Of a DNA stretch of 64,000 bases, positions 43,851 to 51,991 are shown piece by piece. The notes beneath the pieces are model-generated. The model saw only the letters and a list, made by a program, of their open reading frames with translations. It made no database searches and was not told the DNA's origin. Source of the stretch: Amycolatopsis mediterranei. GTDB taxonomy: Bacteria > Actinomycetota > Actinomycetes > Mycobacteriales > Pseudonocardiaceae. The position numbers and the translations under genes were made by a program. How positions within the stretch are numbered: the first letter of the stretch is position 1; each line of letters opens with the position of its first letter. The DNA is taken from NCBI RefSeq assembly GCF_026017845.1, contig NZ_CP100416.1:8574627-8638626 (forward strand). The letters run 5' to 3'.

Positions 43851-44900
43851 GTGCCGCGCCAGACAGCGACCTCGTCCGCATCCGGCCACGCCACCCGGCG
43901 CCGGGGGCCGTCGATGGCGGACGTGGCCCGCGAGGCGGGCGTGTCGGGCCAGACGGTCTCGCGCGTCGCGAACGGCAAGACCAATGTGGACGACGCCACG
44001 CGCGAGCGGGTCCTGGCCGCGATGCGCCGGGTCGGCTACCGGCCGAACAGCGCCGCCCGCGCCCTGCGCAACGGCCAGTTCCGCAGCATCGGCGTGATCA
44101 TTTCGGCGCTACCGACGTTCGGCAACAGCCGCACGCTCGACGCCATCGCGGCCGCGGTCGTCCCGGAGGGGTTCTCGATCATCTTGATGCCGGTGACGCG
44201 CCCGACCCAGGGCGAGGTGACGGGAGCGTTCAGCACGCTCAACGAGCAGGCCGTCGACGGCGTGATCATCCTGATCGAGCAGCACCAGCTCGACCAAAGC
44301 GAGATCGAACTGCCGCACGGGCTCCCGGTGGTGGTGATCGATTCCAGCGCCCGCTACGACTACCCGGTGGTGGACAACGACCAGGCCGACGGAGCGGCGA
44401 GGGCGACCAGCCACCTGCTTTCGCTGGGGCACTCGACGGTCTGGCACATCGCGGGCCCGCCGCAGTCGTATTCGGCGGAGCGCCGCCGAAAGTCGTGGCA
44501 GGCCACATTGGAGCGGGCGGGCCGCCCGGTACCCCCGGTCGTGGTCGGCGACTGGTCACCGGAGTCGGGCTACCAGGCGGGCTTGAGGCTGGCCGCGGAC
44601 CCGACGGTGACGGCGGTCTTCGCGGCGAACGACCAGATGGCGCTGGGTCTGCTGCGCGCGTTGCACGAGACTGGTCGCGGTGTGCCGTCCGAAGTGAGCG
44701 TGGTCGGCTTCGACGACATGGAGGAGTCGGCCCACTTCTGGCCTCCGTTGACGACGATCCGCCAGTCCTTCGAGGCGGTGGGCCGCCACGCGGTGGAGGC
44801 CCTGTTGACCGAAATCGAGACGGGCGCCGAAGCCGGCGAACCGGTCCTGCTCCCGACGGAGCTGGTCATCCGTTCGAGCACCGCCCCACCCCCGGCTTGA
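43851..44900 (+). CDS. LacI family repressor of the arabinogalactan operon
   Basis: This 349-aa regulator has the N-terminal HTH MADVAREAGVSGQTVSRVANGKTNVDDATRERVLAAMRRVGYRPNSAARAL with hinge helix. The sugar-binding domain has IGVIISAL, GVIILIE, VVDNDQADGA, AVFAANDQMALGLLRAL and VVGFDDMEESAHFWPPLTTI. The GTG at 43851 is preferred because AAGGAG sits 5 nt before it; an in-frame GTG at 43845 lies inside that site. It probably represses itself and the divergent operon until an arabino- or galacto-oligosaccharide binds. Confidence 0.94.
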   Translation: MPRQTATSSASGHATRRRGPSMADVAREAGVSGQTVSRVANGKTNVDDATRERVLAAMRRVGYRPNSAARALRNGQFRSIGVIISALPTFGNSRTLDAIAAAVVPEGFSIILMPVTRPTQGEVTGAFSTLNEQAVDGVIILIEQHQLDQSEIELPHGLPVVVIDSSARYDYPVVDNDQADGAARATSHLLSLGHSTVWHIAGPPQSYSAERRRKSWQATLERAGRPVPPVVVGDWSPESGYQAGLRLAADPTVTAVFAANDQMALGLLRALHETGRGVPSEVSVVGFDDMEESAHFWPPLTTIRQSFEAVGRHAVEALLTEIETGAEAGEPVLLPTELVIRSSTAPPPA

Positions 44901-44984
44901 CCCGAAACTGTCGGTGCCCTCCGGTAGCGTGGAAAACGGGGGGCGCCCCCGCGGCCCGGGGCTTTCGGCCGCCGGTCATCGCGC

Positions 44985-45116
44985 CTGAGGACATCACCCG
45001 TGTCCGGACAGGCATCTCTCGTGTCTCGAGGGGCATCACCCGTGATTGAGCGGGCATCAGCGTGATGCCCTGCCAATCACGCGTGTCGCCCTCCAATCAC
45101 GAGTGATGCCCCTTCG
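44985..45116. repeat. Cluster of direct and inverted GGCATCACnCGTGATT-like units
   Basis: The stretch contains at least six imperfect copies of a 20-24-nt module built around CATCACCCGTG. The first few run in direct orientation (about 44990-45057) and the later ones inverted (about 45058-45116, CAATCACGAGTGATGCCC). The region can fold into several hairpins. It is the start of a 640-bp gap after lacI that carries no convincing gene. Confidence 0.7.
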
Positions 45117-45122
45117 CTCACG

Positions 45123-45185
45123 CCAACCGACCCTCCAGGTACGCGAACCGACCCTCTGGGTACGCCAGCCGACCGGGTGGGTACG
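45123..45185. repeat. Three tandem 21-bp repeats
   Basis: Units at 45123-45143, 45144-45164 and 45165-45185 share CCGACC...GGGTACG, with drift in between. The exact 21-bp period keeps all frames open (for example QPTLxVR repeats), which explains long spurious ORFs here. Confidence 0.8.
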
Positions 45186-45297
45186 CGACATCCGGCCGGA
45201 ACGAGGCCTGCGGGGCGGCTTTCCAACCGGGGCGCGCCGATCGGGTGGGCACGCGAGTCGAATGGCGGACGGGGCGAGGGCCGCGCCGGGGTCGCGA

Positions 45298-45355
45298 GCG
45301 GGCGGGGGTCACGAGCCGGCGGGGTCACGAGCCGGCGGGGGTTGCGACCGGGCGG
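45298..45355. repeat. Tandem 16-17-bp GGCGGGGGTCACGAGCC repeats
   Basis: About three and a half imperfect units of GGCGGGG(G)TCACGAGCC follow one another. Together with the two preceding clusters, they fill the gap between lacI and the small membrane protein gene. I see no promoter or RNA gene in the rest of 44901-45541. Confidence 0.65.
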
Positions 45356-45541
45356 GGCGAGTGCGGGGTTGGTCGGGAGCGAGGCGGGTTGAGGCGCGGC
45401 GCGTTGGGACGAGATGCGCACGAAAGGTCGTTTCAGGCGGGCGGGGCGGGGGAATTACCGGCCACCAAGCCGGGATCTCCGGCACCGCGAACGTCGCAGT
45501 GGTGTGGACCATTCGGACGCACCCACGGAAACGAGGCCGTC

Positions 45542-45727
45542 ATGCTCGCCATTCTCGCCGCCGTGCTCTTCGGGCTCGCCCTGCTCATGGAGCTGGCCGG
45601 GTTCGGGCTGGGCCCGGTGATCACCACCGGGACGCTCACCACCGCCGGGCTGCTGTGCGTTGCCCTGCACCTGGCCGGGGTGGCCACCGACCGGTCGCGG
45701 TTCACCCGGCGGCGGCGCCGTCGCTGA
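45542..45727 (+). CDS. Small two-helix membrane protein
   Basis: This 61-aa protein has two hydrophobic segments (MLAILAAVLFGLALLMELAG and TLTTAGLLCVALHLAGV) and a poly-Arg C-terminus. GAGG lies 5 nt before the ATG. It overlaps the end of the convergent DsbA-like gene by 26 bp. Such small membrane proteins are common in actinobacteria; the function is unknown. Confidence 0.65.
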   Translation: MLAILAAVLFGLALLMELAGFGLGPVITTGTLTTAGLLCVALHLAGVATDRSRFTRRRRRR

Positions 45728-46340
45728 CTCGCCTCAGCACCTGCGCGAACACCTCCGGCGACTGGGCTCCCGACACGCCGTACCGCTCGTCGATCACGAA
45801 GAACGGGACGCCGGACGCGCCAAGGGCGCGGGCCTGCTCGCCGTCCGACGCCACTTCTGCTTCGTACGCGTCGGACTCGAGCACGGCTCGCGCCTCGTCG
45901 GCGTCCAAACCCGCTTCGGCCGCCAGCTCCACCAGGGACTCGTGGTCGAACAGCGAGCGGCGCTCGGTGAAGTGCGCTCGGTAGAACCGGTCGATGACGG
46001 CGTCGGCCACTCCGCGCTCCTGCGCGAGGTGGACCAGGCGGTGGCCGTCGACCGTGTTGCCCATGTGGACGCCGTCAAGGTGGTACTCGAGGCCGTCGGC
46101 GGCCGCGCGCTCCTCCATCTGGGCTTCCATCGCGTCCGCTTCTTCGAGTGTCCGGCCGTACTTCTCGGCCAGCACCTCGCGGGTCGGCTTGGAAGTACCG
46201 CGCGGGAACGACGGATCGAGCTGGAACGAGTGGTGCACCACCTCGACGTCGACGCCGGCTTCGGCCACCGCCCGCTCGAAGCGGCGTTTGCCGAGATAGC
46301 ACCAGGGACAGACCAGATCGGACCAAATGTCTACGCGCAC
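45702..46340 (-). CDS. DsbA-family (FrnE-like) thioredoxin-fold oxidoreductase
   Basis: This 212-aa cytosolic protein has the redox motif CPWC in DLVCPWCYLGKRRFE and the FrnE/2-hydroxychromene-isomerase-like pattern HHSFQLDPSFP, NTVDGHRLVHLAQERG and GVSGVPFFVIDERYGVSGAQ (cis-Pro). It has no signal peptide. The family includes polyketide-associated FrnE and thiol-disulfide isomerases. Confidence 0.93.
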   Translation of the reverse strand: MRVDIWSDLVCPWCYLGKRRFERAVAEAGVDVEVVHHSFQLDPSFPRGTSKPTREVLAEKYGRTLEEADAMEAQMEERAAADGLEYHLDGVHMGNTVDGHRLVHLAQERGVADAVIDRFYRAHFTERRSLFDHESLVELAAEAGLDADEARAVLESDAYEAEVASDGEQARALGASGVPFFVIDERYGVSGAQSPEVFAQVLRRVSDGAAAG

Positions 46341-46402
46341 GAATCCACGCTAACCGAAGGGGCACCGCACACTTCAAGGTAACCGGCGGCCACCTGCGGA
46401 CA

Positions 46403-46543
46403 GTGACATCCGGGGCTTCGCCCCGGGCCCGGGGCTTCCGCCACCCGGAACCCCCGAAACAAGCCGTGACCTCCGGGGCTTCACCCCGGGCCCGGGGCTT
46501 CCGCCACCCGGAACCCCCGAAAGAAGCCGTGACCTCCGGGGCG
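46403..46543 (+). repeat. Two tandem 63-bp palindromic repeats plus a partial third
   Basis: Units 46403-46465 and 46466-46528 are nearly identical; a truncated third (GTGACCTCCGGGGCGCCGAAGC) runs into the TetR promoter region. Each contains the GGGGCTTCGCCCC dyad, a GC block and a GCCACCCGGAACCCCCGAAA tail. The same 63-bp element occurs inverted at 7874-7936. Confidence 0.88.
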
Positions 46544-46562
46544 CCGAAGCTAGGGTGGGCCG

Positions 46563-47162
46563 GTGACCGTCTCGACCGACGACATCGTCCGGCACGCGGC
46601 CCGGCTGCTGATGGCCGGGACCCGCCTCGACCTCGGCCGGATGGCGGCCGAGCTCGGGATTTCGCGCACCACGTTCTTCCGGCGCGTCGGCAACCGCGAC
46701 GACCTCATGGGCGCCGGGCTGCGGCTGCTGTCCGACCGGACCTGGCAGCGCGCGCTCGACGGCTGGCGCGCCGGGCACGGCGACGCGGTCCGCACGCCGG
46801 AAGGCCGGCTGCGCTGCCTGTGGGTCATGGAGGAGTACCGCCGCGAGGTCGCCGGCAGCGACGGGATGCGCAAGCTGATCGAGGCGGAGTCGGCGGTCGC
46901 CTTGCGCGTGCTGACCGACCCGCGCGGCGCCGTCCAGCCCGGGCTGGTCGACGCGCACGTCGAGCTGTTCCGGGCCGACGCCGACGCCGCCGGGCTGGCT
47001 CCGCTGGTCGGCCTGCCGGACCTGGCGTTCGCGGTCGTCCGGCTCGGCGAGTCGTTCCTCTACTCCGACGTCCTGGCCGCCCGGTCGGTGGACCTGACCG
47101 TCGCGACGACACTGGTGGACACCCTGGTGCGCGGGGCCCTGGAGCCGGTCCGCGTTCACTGA
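46563..47162 (+). CDS. TetR-family regulator, QsdR type
   Basis: This 199-aa regulator has an N-terminal HTH (IVRHAARLLMAGTRLDLGRMAAELGISRTTFFRRVGNRDDLMGAGLRLL) and a C-terminal domain with LIEAESAVALRVLTDPRGAVQPGLV, typical of the QsdR group. It starts GTG. Its ligand and targets are unknown; it lies just upstream of the cutinase gene but separated by 197 bp. Confidence 0.88.
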   Translation: MTVSTDDIVRHAARLLMAGTRLDLGRMAAELGISRTTFFRRVGNRDDLMGAGLRLLSDRTWQRALDGWRAGHGDAVRTPEGRLRCLWVMEEYRREVAGSDGMRKLIEAESAVALRVLTDPRGAVQPGLVDAHVELFRADADAAGLAPLVGLPDLAFAVVRLGESFLYSDVLAARSVDLTVATTLVDTLVRGALEPVRVH

Positions 47163-47359
47163 GCGACCGCACAGTTCGTCAGACCACTCCCCCGTTCGGA
47201 GGATGTGGAACATTTCCCCAAGGTGTTTCATAGGCGACGGGAAAGCGGTTACCCCGCACCCGCCCGCGGCACTCCTTTCCGTTGCCGTGCACCAGTTCTG
47301 CCGATCCGCCCGTCTGTGTCCGGGCGCGCTTTCGCCTGCCCGGGGAAAGAGAGCGATCC

Positions 47360-48289
47360 ATGTCCGCACTCACCAGCCAGCCGACGTCGTCCGGCTCGAG
47401 TGAGAAAATTCCCCGCCTCCGTGGGTGGCGCGCCAAGGCCGCCGGCGTGGTCCTGGCCGCGCTGGCGCTGACCACCGGGGTCGCCGCGCCGGCGCCCGCC
47501 GCCGCGAACCCCTACGAGCGGGGTCCCGACCCCACCACCGCCAGCATCGAAGCCACCAGCGGCTCGTTCGCGACGAGCACCGTGACGGTGTCGCGGCTGG
47601 CCGTCTCCGGCTTCGGCGGCGGCACCATCTACTACCCGACGACCACGACCGCCGGCACGTTCGGCGCCCTCTCCATCGCGCCCGGCTTCACCGCGACCCA
47701 GTCGAGCATCGCCTGGCTGGGCCCGCGCCTGGCGTCGCAGGGCTTCGTGGTGTTCACCATCGACACGCTGACCACGAGCGACCAGCCCGACAGCCGCGGC
47801 AGGCAGTTGCTGGCCTCGCTGGACTACCTGACCCAGCAGAGCTCGGTGCGGTCGCGCATCGACAGCACCCGGCTCGGCGTCGTCGGGCACTCCATGGGTG
47901 GCGGCGGCACCCTCGAAGCGGCGCGGTCACGGCCGACGCTGCAGGCCGCGGTGCCCCTGACCGCCTGGGACCTGACGAAGAACTGGTCGACGCTGCAGGT
48001 GCCGACGCTCGTCGTCGGGGCGCAATCGGACACCGTCGCGCCGGTGGCGTCGCACTCGATCCCGTTCTACACCAGCCTCCCGTCTACTTTGGACCGCGCG
48101 TACCTGGAGTTGCGTGGGGCCAGCCACTTCGCGCCGAACTCGCCGAACACGACGATTGCGAAGTACACCCTGTCGTGGCTCAAGCGGTTCATCGACAACG
48201 ACACCCGCTACGAACAGTTCCTCTGCCCGATCCCGAGCACCAGCCTGTCCATTTCGGACTACCGCGGCAACTGCCCGCACAACGGTTAG
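47360..48289 (+). CDS. Secreted cutinase/polyester hydrolase (Thermobifida cutinase/PETase-like)
   Basis: This 309-aa exported hydrolase has an N-terminal signal of about 45 residues. Mature sequence NPYERGPDPTTASIEATSGSF matches Thermobifida-type cutinases. The triad is Ser178 (GHSMGGGG), Asp224 (GAQSDTVAPV) and His256 (GASHFAPNSPN). The subsite Trp lies in LTAWDLTKNW. GFTATQSS forms the oxyanion loop with Phe where Thermobifida enzymes have Tyr. A C-terminal Cys pair (LCPIP...GNCP) and WLKRFIDNDTRYEQF complete the family pattern. The second disulfide of Ideonella PETase is absent, so this is a type I enzyme. Confidence 0.92.
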   Translation: MSALTSQPTSSGSSEKIPRLRGWRAKAAGVVLAALALTTGVAAPAPAAANPYERGPDPTTASIEATSGSFATSTVTVSRLAVSGFGGGTIYYPTTTTAGTFGALSIAPGFTATQSSIAWLGPRLASQGFVVFTIDTLTTSDQPDSRGRQLLASLDYLTQQSSVRSRIDSTRLGVVGHSMGGGGTLEAARSRPTLQAAVPLTAWDLTKNWSTLQVPTLVVGAQSDTVAPVASHSIPFYTSLPSTLDRAYLELRGASHFAPNSPNTTIAKYTLSWLKRFIDNDTRYEQFLCPIPSTSLSISDYRGNCPHNG

Positions 48290-48305
48290 GCGAGGTTATC
48301 CGGGG

Positions 48306-48334
48306 GCCGGTGTGGCTCGGATTGCTGCACCGGC
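48306..48334 (+). terminator. Possible hairpin after the cutinase gene
   Basis: GCCGGTG and CACCGGC arms 15 nt apart, with extra pairing inside, begin 17 bp past the cutinase stop. It is a modest candidate. The rest of 48290-48660 shows no convincing gene, and its base pattern grades into the CTCGG repeat. Confidence 0.4.
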
Positions 48335-48660
48335 TACCCGGTATCGCACTCGGACGCGGCATCGGCTCGAAGCAGCCAGCTTCTGGGCCTTCGCCGCCGC
48401 CACCAACTGGAGCCGTGGCCAGGGCCAGGGCCGAGCAGGCCAGGATCGGGACTGGGGCCCGGAGCTGGGCAAGGGACTTTGCCAGGGCTGAGATCGAAGC
48501 AGCGCCGGGGCTGGGCTGGCCAGGGCTGGCCCGGTGAGGCTCCCTCGGCTGCAGCGGCGGCCCGGGCCGCCGCTGGTCTGGGCTGCGCTCGGCTGCACTG
48601 CGCCAGGCTGAGCTTGCCCGGCGCGGTGGGGAACCCCGCTCGGCAGCGGCCCGGCCCGCC

Positions 48661-49070
48661 GCCGGGTTGGGTTGGGCTCCGCTCGGCCCAGCTCGCCTGG
48701 GCTGGGCTCGGCTCGGCCCGGCTCGCCTGGGCTGGACTGGGCTCGGCCCGGCTCGCCCTGGGCTGGACTGGGCTCGGCCCGGCTCGGCCCGGCTCGCCCT
48801 GGGCTGGGCTCGGCTCGGCCCGGCCCGGCCCGGCTCGGCCCGCCCTGGGCTGGGCTCGGCTCGGCTCGGCCCGGCCCGCCCTGGGCTGGGTTCGGCTCGG
48901 CTCGGCTCGGCTCGGCTCGGCTCGGCTCGGCTCGGCCCGGCCCGGCCCGGCCCAGCTCGGCCCAGCTCGGCCCGGCTCGGCCCGGCTCGGCCCGGCTCGG
49001 CTCGGCTCGGCTCGGCTCGGCTCGGCTCGGCTCGGCTCGGCTCGGCTCGGCTCGGCTCGGCTCGGCTCGG
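48661..49070. repeat. CTCGG pentanucleotide satellite
   Basis: About 410 bp is composed of CTCGG units interspersed with variants CCCGG, CCAGC and CTGGG. The last 75 bp (48996-49070) are 15 perfect CTCGG copies. The period of 5 has no stop in any frame, so it creates long repetitive frames on both strands (GSARL on plus, AEPSR on minus). I regard those as artefacts. It lies between the cutinase and the oxidoreductase. Confidence 0.9.
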
Positions 49071-49206
49071 GAAGCGTGCGGCACTGGCTCGAACCCCTCA
49101 CGCCGGCCCCTCGACAAAGCATCAGGTCCTCCCCATCACCGGCCGGCTCGTCTCCGCCGCCATTCATCGAGCCGCCGACCCGCCCCCAACGAGACGACCC
49201 CATCGC

Positions 49207-50187
49207 TCAAGCAGGCGCGCCGATGGTCACCACCACCTTTCCCCTGGCGTGTCCCGCTTCCTGGTAGGCGAACGCCTCACGCAGGTCGTCGAACGGGTAG
49301 CTCCGGTCGATCACCGGCGTGACCGCGCCGCGCTCCACCATGCCTGCCAGCTCGCCGAGGGCCGCCGCCTTGTCGGCGCAGGCCACGGCGTCCGCCAAGA
49401 CCACGCGCCTTCGCGCCAATGGCCCGGAGGCCAGGGCGGAGAAGACGTGCCCGGCGGGCTGGACCCAGCGCCCCGCCGGGCCGCCGACGGCGACGAACGT
49501 GCCGTCGCGGGCGAGCACCCGCCGGCAGGCGAATACCGAACGGCTGCCCGCGATGTCCAGCACCACGTCGTAGCCACGGCCGCTGCGGGTGAAGTCCTCC
49601 GCCCGGTAGTCGAAGACGTGGCCGGCCCCGAGTGAGCGCACCATCTCGGCGTTGGCCGCGCCGCACACCGCATCGACCTGGGCACCGAGCGCCTTCGCCA
49701 GCTGGACAGCGAACGTGCCGACGCCGCCGGAAGCGCCGTTGACCAGCACCCGCTGCCCGGCTTCGACACCCCGCAAGGCCACCAGCGCCGTCACCGCCGC
49801 CATCGGCATCGCCGCCGCCTGCTCGTGCGTGAGGTTCGCCGGCATCGGTGCCAGCAGGTCCTCGCGCACGCAGACGTACTCGGCGTGCGCACCCCGCGGC
49901 AGGAGCGCGTAGACGTCGTCGCCGGGTGCGAACCTCGTCCCGGCCGTCTCGACCCGGCCGGCCAGGTCACACCCGAGGACGCCCACCGGTGGACGGCGGA
50001 GGCCGAAGCCCCCGGTCATCAGGCGGGCCACGTACGGCTCGCCTCTCATGAAGTGCCAGTCGTACGGGTTGACCGATGTCGCGCGCACCCGGACCAGGAC
50101 CTCACCTTCGCCGGGGACGGGCTCCGGCACGTCTTCGAGGACCAGGCTCGAAGCCGCACCGTACACGTGCTGGACCAGGGCTTTCAT
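49207..50187 (-). CDS. Zinc-free medium-chain dehydrogenase/reductase (quinone oxidoreductase-like)
   Basis: This 326-aa NADPH-dependent oxidoreductase has SVNPYDWHFMRG, PVGVLGCDLAGRVETAG and the cofactor motif VLVNGASGGVGTFAVQLAKALG. Zinc ligands are lacking. It resembles quinone oxidoreductases and enoyl reductases. It is divergent from a TetR-type regulator, with dyad operators between them, so it is probably induced by an electrophile or quinone sensed by that regulator. Confidence 0.92.
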   Translation of the reverse strand: MKALVQHVYGAASSLVLEDVPEPVPGEGEVLVRVRATSVNPYDWHFMRGEPYVARLMTGGFGLRRPPVGVLGCDLAGRVETAGTRFAPGDDVYALLPRGAHAEYVCVREDLLAPMPANLTHEQAAAMPMAAVTALVALRGVEAGQRVLVNGASGGVGTFAVQLAKALGAQVDAVCGAANAEMVRSLGAGHVFDYRAEDFTRSGRGYDVVLDIAGSRSVFACRRVLARDGTFVAVGGPAGRWVQPAGHVFSALASGPLARRRVVLADAVACADKAAALGELAGMVERGAVTPVIDRSYPFDDLREAFAYQEAGHARGKVVVTIGAPA

Positions 50188-50204
50188 CGTTGCCTCCCGC
50201 TGCT

Positions 50205-50280
50205 CTTACGCCGTAAGTCGTACGTTGTAAGGTACGCCGTACAATGTAAGAACGTCAACCGCGCCTTACCTTGTACGATC
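50205..50280. promoter_or_regulatory. Repeated TACGCCGTA dyads and a leaderless-type -10 between MDR and TetR genes
   Basis: CTTACG-C-CGTAAG (50205-50217) and GTACG-C-CGTAC (50232-50242) share the same core, flanked by further GTAAG/GTACAA half-sites up to 50256. TACGAT at 50275-50280 is a -10 element exactly 6 nt before the GTG at 50287, so the TetR transcript may be leaderless. Confidence 0.65.
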
Positions 50281-50286
50281 TTGTGG

Positions 50287-50946
50287 GTGACGACCGACGC
50301 GCGGATGCCCCTGAGCCGCGAGCGCGTTCTGCGCGCGGCAGTCGGCCTCGCCGACGAACACGGGCTGCGGGCGCTGACGATGCGCCGCCTCGCCGAAGAG
50401 CTCGGTGCCGAGGCGATGTCGCTCTACTACCACGTGGCCAAGAAGGAAGACGTGCTCGACGGCATCGTCGACGTCGTGGCCGGCGAGATCAACGAGGCCG
50501 TCGGCCGCATCGAGGCGGGCCCGGACTGGAAGACGGCGGTGCGGGAGCGGATCCTGGCCGCGCGGCAGGTGTTCCTCCGGCACCGCTGGGCGCCGGGACT
50601 GTTCGAGACGCGGTCGTCGACGAGCACCGAGGTCCTGCGCTACTTCGACGCGCTGGTCGGGTTGATGCGCAACGGCGGGTTCTCCTACGACCTGGTGCAC
50701 CACGCGCTGCACGCCCTCGGCAGCCGCGCGCTCGGGTTCAGCCAGGAGCTGTTCGACCCCAGCGCCGGCGAGTCGGCCGACGTGCCGGTGGACCTGGTCT
50801 GGCAGCTGCCGAACCTGGTGGGGATGCTCAGCGAGATCGCCCACGACGACCCGCACTCGACGCTGGGCTGGTGCGACGACCAGGCCGAGTTCGAATTCGG
50901 CCTCGACGTCATCCTCGACGGCCTGGACCGGCTGCGGACGCAGTAG
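50287..50946 (+). CDS. TetR-family regulator (TetR_C type)
   Basis: This 219-aa repressor has the HTH SRERVLRAAVGLADEHGLRALTMRRLAEELGAEAMSLYYHVAKKEDVLDGIVDVV and a TetR_C-like ligand domain (ILAARQVFLRHRWAPGLFETR...LHALGSRALGFSQELF). It resembles tetracycline-type regulators. GTG 50287 fits a leaderless start; the ATG at 50305 is an alternative. It probably controls the divergent oxidoreductase and itself. Confidence 0.9.
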   Translation: MTTDARMPLSRERVLRAAVGLADEHGLRALTMRRLAEELGAEAMSLYYHVAKKEDVLDGIVDVVAGEINEAVGRIEAGPDWKTAVRERILAARQVFLRHRWAPGLFETRSSTSTEVLRYFDALVGLMRNGGFSYDLVHHALHALGSRALGFSQELFDPSAGESADVPVDLVWQLPNLVGMLSEIAHDDPHSTLGWCDDQAEFEFGLDVILDGLDRLRTQ

Positions 50947-50991
50947 TCCACCAGGTGGGACCCCGGCGTGCGCGGGGGCAGAATCGGCACC

Positions 50992-51990
50992 GTGTCACGA
51001 CCACTGCGGAAGCTCGGCTTCCTGACCATCGGCCTGTTCGACGCGGCCGACCCGCGCCGGGGCCACGAGTCGACGCTGGAGATCATCGAGCTGGGCGAAC
51101 GGCTCGGGTTCGACAGCGCCTGGGTACGCCACCGGCACCTGCAGTACGGCATCTCGTCGCCGGTCGCCGTGCTGGCCGCCGCGTCGCAGCGGACCAGCCG
51201 GATCGAGCTCGGCACCGCCGTGATCCCGCTCGGCTGGGAGAACCCGCTGCGGCTGGCCGAGGACCTCGCCACCGTCGACCTGCTCTCCGGCGGGCGGCTC
51301 AACCCGGGCCTCAGCGTGGGGCCGCCGATGCGCTGGGACGACGTCAAGGACGCCCTCTACCCCGACACCGCCGACGCCGAGGACTTCTCCTACGACCGGG
51401 TGGAACGGCTGCTCGGGTTCGTGCGCGGCGAACCGGCCACCGGGTTCAGCGGCACCCAAGGGTTCGAGGTGTTCTCCGACCGGGTCCAGCCGCAGTCGCC
51501 CGGGCTCGGCGACCGCCTCTGGTACGGCGGCGCGAGCCTGCGCTCGGCGCAGTGGGCGGGCGAGCACCGGATGAACTTCCTGACCAGCAGCGTGGTCAAG
51601 GCCGAAGGCGAGAGCACGGACTTCGCCGAAATCCAGCTCTCGCACATCCGGGCGTTCCGCGAGCACCACCCCGCCGGCCGCATCTCGCAGGGCCTGGTCG
51701 TGATCCCGACCGACAGCGCGACGCCGCACCAGCGGGCGAAGTACGAGGCCTACGCCGAAAAGCGCCTGCCCCGCACCGCCGAACCGCAGGGTCCGGCGCG
51801 GACGCTGTTCTCCCCCGACTTCGTCGGCACGTCCGCGGAAATCGCCGAGCGGCTGCACGCGCACAAGGCGTTCCGCGAGATCGACGAGGTGGCTTTCGCC
51901 CTGCCGTTCACCTTCGAACACGAAGACTACGTGCAGATCCTCACCGACATCGCGGAACGCCTCGGCCCGGCGCTGGGCCGCAATTCCTGA
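50992..51990 (+). CDS. LLM-class flavin-dependent oxidoreductase
   Basis: This 332-aa luciferase-like protein has KLGFLTIGLFD near the start, then GERLGFDSAWVRHRHLQYGISSPVAVLAAASQRTSRIELGTAVIPLGWENPLRLAEDLATVDLLSGGRL, the F420/FMN-binding barrel pattern. LYPD and GFEVFSDRVQPQSPGLGDRLWYGG follow. The GTG at 50992 gives the family start. It ends 1 bp from the convergent fasciclin gene. The substrate is unknown. Confidence 0.88.
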   Translation: MSRPLRKLGFLTIGLFDAADPRRGHESTLEIIELGERLGFDSAWVRHRHLQYGISSPVAVLAAASQRTSRIELGTAVIPLGWENPLRLAEDLATVDLLSGGRLNPGLSVGPPMRWDDVKDALYPDTADAEDFSYDRVERLLGFVRGEPATGFSGTQGFEVFSDRVQPQSPGLGDRLWYGGASLRSAQWAGEHRMNFLTSSVVKAEGESTDFAEIQLSHIRAFREHHPAGRISQGLVVIPTDSATPHQRAKYEAYAEKRLPRTAEPQGPARTLFSPDFVGTSAEIAERLHAHKAFREIDEVAFALPFTFEHEDYVQILTDIAERLGPALGRNS

Positions 51991-51991
51991 C

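Noticed and set aside
45123..45360. Possible CRISPR array
   Set aside because: Repeats of 21 and 17 bp follow one another directly with no unique spacers, and no cas genes are present.
48296..49203. Long Pro/Ser/Arg- or Gly/Ser/Leu-rich frames over the CTCGG satellite
   Set aside because: A five-base repeat without stops opens all frames; no ribosome site or non-repeat domain supports a protein.
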